Positions 11,892-24,710 of a stretch of DNA of 64,000 nt are shown here, piece by piece. This stretch comes from Tubiluchus corallicola (lineage: Eukaryota; Priapulida; Priapulimorpha; Priapulimorphida; Tubiluchidae). Within the stretch, counting starts at the first letter, position 1, and every line of letters begins with the position of its first letter. The DNA is taken from positions 1,408,501-1,472,500 of the forward strand of contig JAQGDQ010000002.1 in NCBI GenBank assembly GCA_030141605.1. Direction: 5' to 3'. The notes below the pieces were generated by a model. The model did not search any database. It was not told the origin of the DNA and worked only from the letters and a program-made list of their open reading frames with translations. A program made the position numbers and the translations under genes.

Positions 11892-12892
11892 ACACGTATA
11901 TGACATTATATAATAAATAATTCAATTCCAGTCTAATCTTTGCAGGTCTTTCAAAATATAAAAAAATCTCCTCTTTCTGTCGCTTTTAGCTCAGGGGGCA
12001 AATCCGAATTTGTTTGTGGATTTTATTACTCTCTGTTTAATGTTGCTAGTAGGGTCATTTTAAAACTGAGTCAAAAATGGTTTTAATAATAATGGAAATC
12101 TGACCCGTGAAATAAATTACAGCTGAGGTCCATAATCACGTTCGCACTTTTTTACTTTATTAATTGTTTTTTCAATGCTTATACATTTTTAGCTCTTAAT
12201 TAGTTATGCGTAAATGTTATACAAATACATCAGGATTAGTGATACCCTAGTATAGCAAAAACATTTTGCGTATATCGGTAATGTGCGAACGTTCCACACC
12301 GTATCTGTTTACCTTTCTTTAAATATGGCCAAGTCGCACTCACTGTGTCTTTTGACAAATCGACGTTATGTGCCACACTAGTGGGAGACCATAAATAAAG
12401 AAAATAAAAGGACACTGCGGAAGACAGATATTATAAGAAAATAAGAAAACGAATGGTAGAATTGACGCTCGACAGTTGACTGAAAAAGAAAATAAGTTAA
12501 TGAGCAAAAACAATCAGATGTCTTTAAGAGATCAATAATCGTTTATACAAGAACTTAGAATGTCTATCACGAACCTCGATTGAAGTAATAACTTATGGCA
12601 TTGTAATTCAGGAAAAACGTAGCATCTATTTGAATCAAATTGTTTTCTGTAAAGAATATTTCTTGAGGACGTATCAGTTTTGATGCATCTCTGCAGACAG
12701 TCCCTTGTAGTCTCTGGGGTCAGTTCTTCAATTAGCGCTCAATGATTAGGGGATACTGCCGTATTGTCTTCTTTTTTCTAGTTGCTGTATAGCTCACTCC
12801 AAGACCTCACGAAATGCCACGAAACGTTATCTTTTTTGTGCAAAAACTTTAAAGATTGGATAGTTTTATTCCATTATGAAAATTTCCCCGGC
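11892..12892. other. no gene seen
   Basis: AT-rich DNA without a coding or repeat signal that I can support. Confidence 0.45.
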
Positions 12893-13165
12893 ACAAACAG
12901 TTGGAAAGATACAAAAAGTGGATAAAAACGGTCGCACGTTCGTATGTTCAAAAGCAAGAAAGGCCTTAATAAATAAATAATTGCTGCTCTGTAAATTTTT
13001 GTGCATAAAAAAGCACAGTAAATTTATCTGCTGATTAGACATTAGTTGTCATGTTGTTTACTAAAGAGAGTTGTTGTTCATTGTAAGCTGATGTCCCGAT
13101 TTCCCGCGAGCATGTTTACTTCACAACGGAGACGAAGTGATAGACCATTATGTTTGTACGCTTCA
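12893..13165 (-). repeat. dispersed repeat, copy B
   Basis: Reverse-complement counterpart of the repeat at 813-1291. The reverse complement carries atggtctatc, ctccgttgtga, aacaacaactct, aaacaacatgacaactaat and ccactttttg followed by atctttccaactgtttgt in the same order. The 73-codon plus-strand open frame at 13046-13267 overlaps it and is probably not coding. Confidence 0.6.
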
Positions 13166-13275
13166 GCATCTTCCGCCTTAGACATCTATATTAATAAAGC
13201 CACATACGGGCAGACTACACCTGACTTACACAGTACTAAGAATCACAGCACCATTAAATCCTATTAGTCAGTTGT

Positions 13276-15094
13276 GTGCTTTAATTGTATGAGCGGCTTT
13301 GAACGCGATAACGAAAAATAGCGTCGTGTGCATGTGCAGTTTTATTGCTAATTTTTACTGTATAACGCATTTATGATTTTTATTAAATGGAAACTTTTTT
13401 CAAGTTTTACAAGTACGAAATATTATACTAAAGTAAGAACTGCTGTATGCAGGCCGCTGATTGAATTTCGACCTTAGGTGATACAAAACCTGCGACTGTG
13501 AGCAAGCTATGGGAGTTTGGGTGCAAGAAAAATTGTTTACTGGTAATTACCGAAAATTAAAAATCCTGTGTGTACTAAATTTTGGTATGAGGAACATATC
13601 AAATAGAATGTAGTGACAAAATTAATTACTGCTTATCGAACCCATCTGGCGTTCATGCTAACGCATCACTTATCTGTGCCAATAGCAGGCCGTATATACA
13701 AATCTTTTACGCCATACAATTGTGGATTCTCCTTTCAGCTATCTCGTTTCTAAATTAACTAATAAACGCTTAATTTAATGAAAAACAGATAAATAATTTG
13801 GTGAATTATCTGCAGTGATAGATTGAAGAAATATCTGTTCTTTTTCTTCTTCATTGTCAGATTTTTCATCGTGCCTATTTTTGTCATTAAGAATCATCTG
13901 CGTGTTAAAACGGCTAATTGTCAAGAAGCCTAGAGTTTCATCTACGAAATTTCGAACTGTCCAATTAGAAAAACTGAGGCTGCCATCTTTTTAAGTAAGA
14001 AGTTCTCAAATTACGCAAATACGTCGACTGCTTTGATGTCAAGTCGAATTATTGTTTACTGATGTGTGAAAAATAATATTTTGACAAGGTTTTCCCCGAG
14101 TCTCTCGGCCGAGTAATTCGTTTCATTGTCAATCAATAAAAATATTGATTAAATAAAAAATTACTAGTCTTCTGGGTTTTATATCGATTGTGGTCCTAAT
14201 CAAACACGTTATCGCACTTAATCCACAGCTGAAGACATCTAAATCAAATGTGTTATGCATGAGTGGGTTTTACACTTTTTAAACTGAAAGATAAAAGATG
14301 AGAGTGAATGACTTTGACACTTGTATTCAATAAAAAAAACACGGAACAGTAAAATCACGTTATTATGTCGAAATTGCATGTAGATTCTGTCATTGCGTCA
14401 CTTCCGGGTTCTGAAGTGTGAACTTGCTTGGTGCGTACAAGTAAAACGCAATGTAACGTGTTCAATAAATCGTGAGAAATTGAAAGGATGTGCGAAATTG
14501 TCATATCAGATGAGATGTGTGGGATGAAAGCAATGCTCATGTGGTCAGGAAATTGATAGATTTCATCAGGATAGTAAATACAAGGTTGTGATTTTTTGCC
14601 GAAGTCCATCTTAGTCTGTAATTGAGTAAAGTCAAACTTTTAGTCGAAGCCAGCCTTCATTATACGCGGCGAACTATGCTGCAAGAGCTAATCAACTTTA
14701 AATAAAATTAGTACATGAATAACATCTATTTACTTGCTAAACTAGCCAACAAAAATCAGGAAAAACTGAAAAGTATCCACTACCGCAAAAAGCGACTTGG
14801 AAAATTGTAACAATATTAAGTTTCAAAAGCTGCAACATTGAACGTGCGTAAAGCCCATAAACCATTGCGGCTGACTTAACTTACTCTCCTGTAAGTAAAC
14901 GCGTATTCTTGAGAAAATGGCTTCAAAATTAAGTAATCGTGATACGAAATATGGATAAAAATATATAAAAACCACAACGAACTTACTGTTTACAATTGCA
15001 TATTACGTTTTCAATACAACTGATTTTTACATCTTTACTAAAATAGTACCTATAGATCAGTAGGCCATTGCTATACTGATAAATTTAAACAAAC
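13276..15094. other. no gene seen
   Basis: An 84-codon minus-strand open stretch (14355-14609) has no recognisable motif. Otherwise AT-rich intergenic DNA. Confidence 0.45.
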
Positions 15095-15300
15095 GAATGA
15101 ATAATTGAATAAGTTGATAAATGAATAAACGAATTAATAATTGACAGATTGAATGAATGAATGAATGGCATCAAAGAAGGAAAGACGAAAGAATGTGTAA
15201 CAAGAAATAATTATATAAGTAAATGAGCTATTGAATAAATAAATGAGCTATTGAACAAATAAATGAATAAGTGAAAGAACGAACGAATTAACTCGTGAAA
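15095..15300. repeat. degenerate (GAAT)n/(AAAT)n simple repeat
   Basis: Recurrent gaatgaat, aaataaatgaa and gaacgaac units with interruptions. A short segment, atgagctattgaa followed by aaataa, is directly duplicated at about 15222 and 15244. Confidence 0.7.
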
Positions 15301-18300
15301 CTACTTGTAAATCGAAAGCAGCTTTATGTTATAATGCTTTCCCCAAACTTTTTTTAATTAAGTGCGACTGCTTCCTGGGATTATAGTGGAAAATAGATTT
15401 ACAATGCTTTAAGCTGTTTTGGGCGGATGCATGGTAACGGGCAGGAGAAAATAACAATAAAAACAGTTTTTAGGTATTTAGGTGTTCGACATACTAGATA
15501 GTGTGGAGGAAGTTACATAATATTTAGCAGGAAGCTGCTGAAACAAAGAAGATACCCGATCAAGCCACAGTAACTGCTTAGAGTGAATGGCATTATGGTA
15601 AAAAAATCAGGCCTGCATTCTGCAAGAACTTAACAGCAAGGCTTAATGTGTACGTGCTTTAGCATGGTCGAAACCCATCTTATTATCAATGATAATTCTC
15701 TAAAATGAGACATTCGATCGGATCTTAGGCACATTCGAATACGTATGTATTATACAGTCTCACTTGAGGAGGTAAACAGCTCGAACATATATTATTAACA
15801 AGAATGATATGGTATTTCAAATCTAAATCGCTCGAGAACCGTATATCATCAGTAATGTAAATCACTTTAATAAAGCATACATTCGTATTGTGTTATGTTA
15901 AATATGAATTATACATGTCATCTGCAACATTCGTAAATTATTGTATAAAGTATGAATTGTAAGTATCCATCTGCAATTACAAAACGTGGGTTACGAAGCG
16001 TAGGATGATAACAAAAGCCTCTGACAAAGACTAAACTCTGCTTAGGTTAAAGATATGTATCGAATGAGGACGGTTAGGTGAGTGAGTATTTATGAGTAGT
16101 TTAATTGAAAATGAGATGGTTAAGTTTAGTAAACTACTACTGATAGAAAATGCAGAGAGTAGTACGCCTCGTAAAACATCTTGAAAAAGTTCTTTGCAAG
16201 ACAAGTTGGACTGCAATGGATGAAGGCAATTTGCGATTTGGATAGTAGTTGGGAAAGTCTGAAAGTTTGATTGTGACTTTGGTAAAGAGATAGCAAGAAG
16301 TGCACGTTTTCTGAAATCTTGCCATGAGATGAGTTGAATTGTGTAAGTTATTTTGACCTCAGAGTTTATTTGAATGTCGCAGATGAATTTCATATCTTAT
16401 CATTACCAATCGTCACTACAGAAAAACTCACAACATATTCAATAAAAGTTGTAGATACAGCTCCAAGTACCAACTTTGATCCAATTTTGGTTGCATGTTG
16501 TACTCGACAATGATACTTTTAGTCGAATCTGCTATTTCAACGCTCGTCAAATGGACTTTTCATTTATTGATAACTCGTCTATAGTTTTGTCGAAAATGGA
16601 TCGTATGTAACTATATGTTTCTGTATGCCTAAAGTGAAGTTCGACATATTTTCCGGAATTTATAGTAGATTATGCTATATCGGAAACGATAAAAATTTTG
16701 AGCTTTGGTGTGCTTTTTAGCCACACTTAATTAACATAACATTTGCGATACGTATTTTGAACAGCTTTGATCGGATATAATAAAAAAGAAATTTTCTTTA
16801 AGTGTATCTTTTCAATATATCAAGTGATGAAGCTAATTTCTTTTCATCCCAATGCTGCCCTTCCATTTTAGAAGGACAGCTGGCATTCGTAGCTCAGAAT
16901 CTTACAATTTTTTTCTCCAAATGTTAGTGTTCACGATGGTGTTAGCTGTTAAGTTTATTGAAAGGCACTGAATTATAAATACATTTTATTTGATAAAATG
17001 TCGCTGTTTCTAGATATCCTTGGAACTTTTCACAGTCAGTAATAAATGAAAGGCTATAAATTTCACAAAAGATGTGCGCGTTATGTGGTAATTAACAGTA
17101 AACATTAAAAAAATAAACGCAGTGTGCAATTTATTGTATGCGTTGTTATTTAATTTGAGACAAAAAATAGCTTTTGTAAAAAATATCCCCAAAAAATTGT
17201 CATTTAGAAAATTTAGTCTATAAAATAGTATTAAAACCTCTCGTTCAGTTTTGCTTCAAAGCAGCTAAATACTTATATTTAGATAATTAATATGAGTAGT
17301 TATGTAGAAAATTATCATAATTAATAGTAATTAATCTGCTATAGTGCTCACATCATAGCTTTTCTTGATGCTATAACACATTTCACTAAATCGTCACACT
17401 TGCACACTGTTTGCAAGTTTATGATACTTATAAACAACTCGCTATATAAAAAACTGTTTATGCAACAGATATTATTCTTGTTATAAAGAATTTAAAAAAT
17501 TCTTTCATGCTCACTCTTTAATTGGCCGGTCGGTTACCTTTTGTACTAACAGAAGCGAGATGGCTAATTACAGCACTTGGTTTCTAAAATGCATTGATTT
17601 TGTTGTTGAAAGATTATGGATGATCAAAGATTAATAAAACACAACACATGGAAATAGGAACTTTTTCGATTAAATAATTATTTATTTTACTTATTTAATC
17701 AATATTAATTAATCACTTAATTAACATTTTTAATTATAGTTAAATAATGTCTATTTCTATCTCTGAAAAGAATTAAGCAGTGACGTCGCTCTCTAGTTTA
17801 ACATTTGAATGTGAAGGATGCTTGGCTTGCCCAAAAACAATGGCGGGTAACTTACTCACGCTTTTGCAATGTAAATCGAGTGCACATCAGTGCCTTTAAA
17901 CATATAGAAGAACATTAAACATTTAGAAGAGCTGGTTACAACTTGCAATTATCTTTCTGAATACGAGCGCATTTTTACACCATACCAAACGCTTTTCTTT
18001 ATTAAAATTTTCTTGATTTTGCAGTCCACAATAACTTTAACAGCAGTAGTCTACAGTTTAGTAGTCCACCGTGTTTTGTGCAAACGTGTTTTTCTTGAAA
18101 AATGTAAAACAAAGTGGATTTTTATTATGACAAAAATAATTTCGAACTCTGCAGAATAAAAATATTTGGAGTAATTTCTTACCATTTTTCTACAATGTAA
18201 GTATGTAACTCACCCCGGCGTGTTTCACGTCACCAAAAGCGAAGGTTTTATTTCATAGTTGTAAATAGCATACGCACAGAGACTATCAAAGCATTAATGA

Positions 18301-18313
18301 GTGAAACCGCTCG
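15301..18313. other. no gene seen
   Basis: The longest open frame is a motif-free 120 codons on the minus strand (16031-16393), with another open frame overlapping it. I regard it as chance. Nothing else is supportable. Confidence 0.45.
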
Positions 18314-18595
18314 TCAGTTGCAACTAGTCTTTAAACTTTTGTCGTAAATTAATGTATTAAGATGCATCACTGCTTTTGCACTTAATGAAAAAACTTTGCT
18401 TCTCTTTTGCCCGACATTGCTCATCCTCAGTCGAAGCTTGTTTCTGCTTCTCACTCCTGCGCGCATTGCTCGTTGTTGCTTAGAGGCTATTTGCACTAGG
18501 TTTCCATGAATATTTTGTGACGCTTGTCGCTTTATTACCATCATTACACTAGAGAAACCTAGCGGCGAATAGTCACAATTTTTTCTGCGACACAA
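18314..18595 (-). mobile_element. LINE reverse transcriptase C-terminal relic
   Basis: The 93-codon minus-strand frame ends with the motif series typical of the C-terminus of non-LTR retrotransposon polymerases. It has NIHGNLVQIASKQQRAMRAG, then RSRNKLRLRMSNVG, then FSLSAKAVMHLNTLIYDKSL, equivalent to the common FS..AP..WN.LP.DI..S pattern. The catalytic palm is absent and the usual Trp-Asn pair is lost. Only the 3' end of a truncated insertion remains. Confidence 0.55.
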
Positions 18596-20902
18596 AAATC
18601 GTAAAACCCTTGAGTTCTTTTGGGATGTAATTTAGCAATCGAATAATCGAGATCTTCAGAATGGTAAAGTACGGTGCTGCCAGGCAAAAAGCAGTTTTAG
18701 CAGGAAACTTGACCTAACTGCTACTTGAACGGTGCTTTAGCTACTACTTTCATAGAACCTGGACAATTTTAAAAACATTTTTCCCATTTACTGGATGTAA
18801 AAAGCTATGTGCACATGTCCCAAAATTATTTGTGGAAAACAATTGTGGAATTACTTAACAGGTAAATTATTTTTGGCAAAATTTTTTGCTGGGTGCTCAG
18901 TCACAAAATACTAAAACTTGATTAAAAGCTTCATTTTTACTCATGTGTAAGTTTTAAACTTCGTCTCTTTTAACTTGAAGTTTGAATGCAGGAGAATGTG
19001 ATGAATGGTTGAACCGACCAAGCAGCTGTTTTTCGACTTTTTCACAGTCATAATCAGTCCTGGCCAAGCAATAAACTTGGTACTTAGGATAACAGTGTAT
19101 AAGTTTTCTACTTGCTTGGCAAAAATATTAGAGCCGTTACAGGTAGAGGGGTCAAAAAACTTACTTAGGTGTTTAGTGTGATGAAAGTCATGCGCCGACC
19201 AACCTGGCAGAATAGAACAGAACAGAATTACACAGTACTCAGTTTGCTGCGTTACATTTGCAATGCAAATTAACGTGATGGTAATTTAATTGTACACGCT
19301 CTTGAATCTTGGAAAGTGCGCAGTTTTCTGCAAGATTATCCAGTATCCGAGTATCAGTAAATTACCATAAAACATTAATTAAAATAAAAATCTAATTACA
19401 CGTTCTACAATTATAAGTTTTGCGTTTCATTACAGGCTGATGCATCATAATAGCAAATCATTAATATAGTCGTTTGACCACTTTAATGCCGGTAACGCCG
19501 CATCTCGGCGGTCTTGTGAAGCTTTGAGGTTTTGCAAATATGAGGTTTTACACTCATACGATGTAATCAGATTCCTGCAAATAGCACTTTAAACAAGAAC
19601 AGGAATTGCAAATTTAACTAAAACTGTACAAATATTTAAGATGGAGACAAAAAAATGAAAAAAATCTGAGCAATATATCATTTCTATACATTAGTTTGAC
19701 AGATTTGTTAGACGATTTTTAAACGTACGCCCAAAAACTGATTTAGTTTCAAATAGAAATTAACTTCAAGTAGAATAGAAAATGTTAGGGAACGTAGCTT
19801 TTTAGTTCTCGCTTGTAATAATATTGAATTTAAGCAAATTAAACCAACATGGCTAGGCATTATTATTATTACAATCAACATTATGTTTGCAACATAATCA
19901 GTATACGTAAAATGCTAATTGAAAATATGCGTGGTAAGGCTCACCAGAGCTAATTAACGCTAGACAAATTTCAAGGGCTGAAGGTATATTAATTGTATTA
20001 CTGTCGCATCTTTTAATTTATGTCTTTTATGAGATTCTTATGGGCACTATCAATAGATCCCCTTTCTTCCTCACTCCCCCTTCTCTCGCTCCCTCTCATA
20101 CGTACATACTATTACTTCTATCTTCCACCCTCTCTCTCTCTCTCTGTCCTAAATATTGTCTTCTTTTAACTTTTTTAAAAGAAGATTTAAAAGCACAATA
20201 CGCTGTGTTTGTTCAGAGGATTGCCATTTATTGCGCATTTCTCTTTTTTACGGTTCCCTTACACAGCTTCCATCAAATTACTATTCCACAAAGTTGCGAA
20301 AAAGCTTTACTCGAGACATAATTGAAACGACTTTTCCTAATTTTCCTTTTGCGTATAAACTCACGTCAGATAAGTTTGGTAACAGAGCAAAACTAATTTA
20401 ATTGGTCAGAAAACGTAATCTGTTTAACTCGGTAGCCATGTTTATTGCTTCTCAGAGAAGCGAGCTTCGACAATTTGAGCTGCCGATTTGCCAAATTCTC
20501 TAGAGTGGCTTTTCATAAATTAAAACAGTCGGGTATAATATCGGTTGTAGTAAACGCAGTAAAACGGTTATAAGCATCTGAGAATTTTCTGTTTAATTAA
20601 CAGACAATGTATCTGGTTAGGCGAGAGCGTGCGAAGAGTCTGGAATCTGGAATTATCACCACTTTCCTTCCGTTTAACATTTACCTTGTTAAATCTTTCT
20701 TGTCCTGCAGATTGGAGACTCAAAAACGCTATAGGTAAAAAAAGGTAATCATTACGTTTTCTTAATTTTGCTTTGCAATCCCCCCCCACCCCATCGCCGC
20801 TTCAACACAGATTAGAGATTACAGACTACAGACGATGCACATTACAGAACAATTTATTTCCGGCTGAATGTGGATAAATGACGAGAAATAAGTAATGCTT
20901 TA
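18596..20902. other. no gene; LINE-tail-like motif and CT-rich tract
   Basis: At 19210-19245 gaatagaacagaacagaatta resembles another minus-orientation LINE tail. At about 20063-20150 there is a pyrimidine-rich tract ending in (CT)n. No supported coding sequence. Confidence 0.45.
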
Positions 20903-22400
20903 GGCCCGTTTCACACAGAGAAAGGCGTAAGGAGCAAGCCATAATCGATAATCCGTAAGTCATAAGGCGTTTTCCAACTTCCATGAGGCGCTTGACGTAA
21001 TTTGCGGTATGTGCCTAAATAAATAGCAAGGCGTTCTGCCATAATCCGTTTTTTGGCGGGATGTGTGAATCAGTAACGTATTTCCGTAATTTATTAGTTT
21101 ACCAGATTCAAAATGAGCCAGCCAGTAGACCGTTAATAATTTTAATACGGAATATTCAAAAATAAAAGCAGGATGAATAATGTGGGCATGACCCATCTAC
21201 TGCAACAGGCAATTTCGTATTTCATAATAACAATATTGGAAACAATCAAGAAAGATAGGGAAAAATTGTTCAACTAGACTGAAATGTTCCTCCACTTATT
21301 TTACGAGCTTTTGGCACTTACAGAAGATCGCATAACACCAGGTTGGACAAGTAACAGGGGAAGAAAAAGACATTAAATACATAAAACACAATATTTCATT
21401 TTCGATGAAAAAGATGACTGCATTAAGACTTGTACAATGCCATCAAGTACTCAAGTAGGCCTACACTAATAAAATTTATTGTCACAAATCTCATGATATG
21501 CATTAGTTCCTTGGTACAGTAGAGTGAAACCATACACATCTACAAACTATGCTTGTATTGTTATAGGTTTATGGTAAAAGCCTTGTTGCAAACCTACAAG
21601 TTTGCGCTTCAAAAAGATTGTTTCATTTGACCTGTAGTTCTAGATAATACGTCTAATATAATTATACAAAACACAACGGTTGGGTTGCCAAACATTTGTA
21701 TTATTTGCATATTTTGTTCATGTACATATAAGCAATTTTGTTCATTACAGAATAACATATTTCCTTAAAAATGTTTCGTTATGTAAATTACAATAATCTG
21801 CGCCTGTCTAATTGTTTATTTAGTAAAATGTAATATTTAAACGATGGGTTTTTATTGTTTATAAGATCATTCTGTCATGAATAAATCCTGTGTTACGATA
21901 TAACTGTATTATGCACCGTAAAAACCACAATCTGTGTTGCTCTCATTATCGTGTTAGCGATGACCAAAACGCCTTATGGCAAATGAAATTAATGGCCAAA
22001 TTCATTTCCCAATTAGGGGCCTTATGAACTGCTCAAAACGGCTTGTAAGGAGCGTACCGCGGATTATGGAAAACGCCTTACGTAGGCAAATCGCGGAAGG
22101 CGGAAGATGGCAAATGGATTATCTGTGTGACAGGGACCATTGGTTTGCATACATTCATTTTTTGGGGCGGCTTTTTCTCCTCACGGATTATGTCCAGCTC
22201 TGTGTGGCAAGGGACCATTGGTTTGCATACATTCATTTTTTGAGGCGGCTATTTCTCCTCACGGCTTACGCCTTACGGATTATGTCCAGCTCTGCGTGAC
22301 ACGGGACCATTGGTTTGCATACATTCATTTTTTGAGGCGGCTTTTTCTCCTCACGGCTTACCTCTTACAGATTATGTCTTAGCTCTGTGTGACATGGGCC
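20903..22400. mobile_element. Harbinger-like DNA transposon, non-autonomous
   Basis: A 1,498-bp element flanked by TTA on both sides (20900-20902 and 22401-22403). The left end is GGCCCGTTTCACACAGAG. The reverse complement of the right end is GGCCCATGTCACACAGAG, 16 of 18 identical. TWA target duplications with GG-starting ends fit the PIF/Harbinger superfamily. Subterminal motifs of the kind taaggcgttttcc and ataatccg recur in both orientations near both ends. No intact transposase is visible: the longest interior frame is under 80 codons. The right end is amplified in tandem (see 22133-22396). Confidence 0.75.
22133..22396. repeat. tandem copies of transposon right end
   Basis: Three units starting with gggaccattggtttgcatac at 22133, 22211 and 22303 (spacing 78 and 92 bp). 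Each ends in a version of the terminal sequence ctctgtgtgacatgggcc, so the element's own end appears to have been amplified in tandem inside it. Confidence 0.85.
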
Positions 22401-22787
22401 TTATGAACATGTTGTCTGTTTCTTCCGTCTGCGCACGCGCCCTTCAGAAATCAATTCACGTTTTTAAGCGAGTGGGTAGAACATTAACTGTAACGTACTA
22501 TCAACAGCAGAAAAAACTGTGGCAAATGAAAGCTAGGGTAATTTTCATTTGTGCATATTAGGACGCATTTGCTATTACTTTCTGAGTTCAGTCAAACAAT
22601 ATTTGCTAGTGGTTGTGTCAATACTTTGACCTGCTCCAATAATTTAGCAAGATGTCACAGGGTGTCATATCAGTTGTTACAGTAGGACAATGTTGCCACA
22701 ATATTTACTTTATATAGTCATCTAATTGTGTAGCGTGGCGAAAAGTTTTTCGTTTCTATTTTTTTTGTTCGCGCTCTTGTTAGTAGA

Positions 22788-22801
22788 CAGACGGATGGAT
22801 A

Positions 22802-22846
<45 letters not shown>

Positions 22847-22970
22847 ATGGATGGATGGATGGATGGATGGATGGATGGATGGATGGATGGATGGATGGAT
22901 GGATGGATAGATAAATAGGCAGGCTGGTAGGTAGGTAGGCAGGCACGCAGACAGACAAACACATAGACAG
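22788..22970. repeat. (GGCT)n/(GGAT)n microsatellite
   Basis: About 11 GGCT units, then about 15 GGAT units, then degenerate GGTA, GGCA and GACA units. All frames stay open here, giving artificial Pro-Ser-Ile-His or Trp-Met-Asp-Gly open frames that are not genes. Confidence 0.95.
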
Positions 22971-23040
22971 GCAGATAGAAATTTATTTTTTACACGAGTA
23001 CATTTAAACTGCATGTGTTTCCAATGGTCCATACAGTTAG
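22971..23040 (-). mobile_element. LINE 3' tail, minus orientation
   Basis: The segment agatagaaatttattttttacacgagtacat directly follows the tetranucleotide repeat and matches the tail at 5.4 kb in its core (tagaaatttatttttt). It is probably the 3' end of the minus-strand LINE whose endonuclease lies at 24.2-24.7 kb. The microsatellite may have grown from the tail. Confidence 0.5.
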
Positions 23041-23459
23041 CAAAGTTAAAAAGAGACAGTTTTAAATAAATAAATAGCACACTAAAATTGCACGTTACAA
23101 TAGCGTAAGTTAAAATAATGAGGGTAAATTATCATTAAAATTAACACATACTGATAATAATGGTAATGATTTTAATTGTGTTGTGACATATGAAGAGACG
23201 TAAGGTTTCGCATTAAAAGGTTTAAATGTAATCTAAACAGGTTAAACTCGCTGTTAAATTAAAATAATTTATACAGAAAAATCCATAAATCTGACATACT
23301 GAAGAAGCCCATAATTAACGACCAGTCTCGGTGTTGCCCATTGTTAGCAAAGCAATTAGGGTTATAATCCTTGAATGGTTCCACTAAAGGCCCGCTAGCA
23401 TTTGTTAGATTTATGGGAGAGCTATTTGATACTGAAATAGTAATAATATTAATATCCGG

Positions 23460-23650
23460 AGGGATTTAAATGAAGTCAAAAGAAACCCCCAAAATGGCGT
23501 AAATAAAATTAGTACCGTTCTGGAGCAAGTGAAATTAGAAAAATTGTTGGACGTAATCATAGACCATAACCTAACATGGAACGAAAATCTTTCTAAGTTA
23601 CACGGAAAAACTGAGCAAAAAATTGGAATTCTGGAAAAAGCTCGCCCACA
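23460..23650 (+). mobile_element. LINE RT fragment, inverted
   Basis: The plus-strand frame reads NGVNKISTVLEQVKLEKLLD, then VIIDHNLTWNENLSKLHGKT, then EQKIGILEKAR. This is the thumb-proximal part of non-LTR reverse transcriptase (K.LGV.ID..LTW..H). It is followed by a stop. Its orientation is opposite to the flanking endonuclease and RT fragments, so an internal segment of one LINE was inverted, or two elements overlap. Confidence 0.65.
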
Positions 23651-23769
23651 CGCTTAGCAAATTACTTTAGTTGATTGTTTTATTTTAGTGGTCAGGTTAA
23701 TTCGTTTAAACGTAGTTACGTATAAAACTTTTTGTAATTTTGATGTGTAAATTATACCGTATTCAGAAG

Positions 23770-24710
23770 GTCATTAATTTGCTAAACGGTTCAATTAGCG
23801 CTGGTAACGAGAGTTTCAGAAATTTTACATTTATATTATTCATCTCTGTCACGCTATTATCCGACCTTTTGATTATAATTTCGGGAATGTTTTGGAACCG
23901 TTAAAGCGATTCCCAAATCTGGCGTACTTATGCTTGGTCTATGGGGCTTCAATAAGAAAAGACGGTTTTTATCTGTGTTTATCAATGTTTACAATTTTTA
24001 TCAATCTACCTTCACGTACGTTGATATTGTCAGCTCTCTGTACAAAGAGTTGATTGAATACATTAGCAAGTGGTCTTGGGTGAACTGCTATGCACTATTT
24101 ATGTCAATAATGTTGTCAAGTAGTACCCAACCAGTCTACAGCTCTTAGGTTATGCAAGAACATAGCTCTATTTGTCTTTAATTTTGTGGTATTTTGGGCT
24201 GTGATTATTTGGTTTGTTTTTATTTTTCGCACAGCTGCGTCGTGTTTCCACAAAAAATACAATTTCGTGATCACTGAGACCAATGGTTGCAGTTCCGTGA
24301 TGAGGGGCATGTTCGATGTTACTTTCGTATATGTGGTCAGTTATGGTTCTCGAAGTTTCAGTTATTCTCCTGGATATATCCAGAACTTGTGTTAAATTGT
24401 AGGGGCATGTTCGATGTTACTTTCATATATGTGGTCAGTTATGGTTCTCGACGTTTCAGTTATTCTCCTGGATATATCCAGAACTTGTGTTAAATTGTAC
24501 GCATCTTCTAAAAAGGTTTACCCACGTCCACGTTCAGGTCGCCAATAAAAATTCATCCATTTTAACTAAAAAGTAATTACTACCAGGTGGCTTGTAGTAT
24601 TATCCAACCAAAATAGGGAATGTTTCTTCGTAAATACTAATTTCGCTCCAAATGTGTTCAAGATCGGGATGCTCTAAATCTTCTCTGTGAACAGTACTAT
24701 GTCAGCTCAT
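23770..24710 (-). mobile_element. LINE endonuclease and RT N-terminus relic
   Basis: Minus-strand reading, from right to left. First come LEHPDLEHIW, SEISIYEETFPILVG and YYKPPGSNYF, then IGDLNVDVG after a frameshift. Next are ISRRITETSRTITDHIYESN and IGLSDHEIVFFVETRRS. Further on is INVKFLKLSLPALIEPFSKL. These are, in order, the YRPP, GDLN and SDH motifs of apurinic-type endonuclease and the start of the CR1/L2-like reverse transcriptase. Stops and frameshifts are numerous, so it is inactive. The RT palm (YxDD) was not found. Confidence 0.7.
24304..24499. repeat. 98-bp tandem duplication inside LINE endonuclease
   Basis: Two copies, 24304-24401 and 24402-24499, differ at only about three positions, so the duplication is much younger than the decay of the surrounding element. 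The unit covers the LDISRRITETSRTITDHIYE segment on the minus strand. Confidence 0.9.

Noticed and set aside
16031-16393. 120-codon minus-strand open frame
   Set aside because: No recognisable motif or splice context, and a second open frame overlaps it. Probably chance in AT-rich DNA, though I cannot exclude a novel peptide.
22718-23080. Overlapping open frames on both strands (up to 120 codons)
   Set aside because: They come from the (GGCT)n/(GGAT)n microsatellite, which has no stop in any frame.
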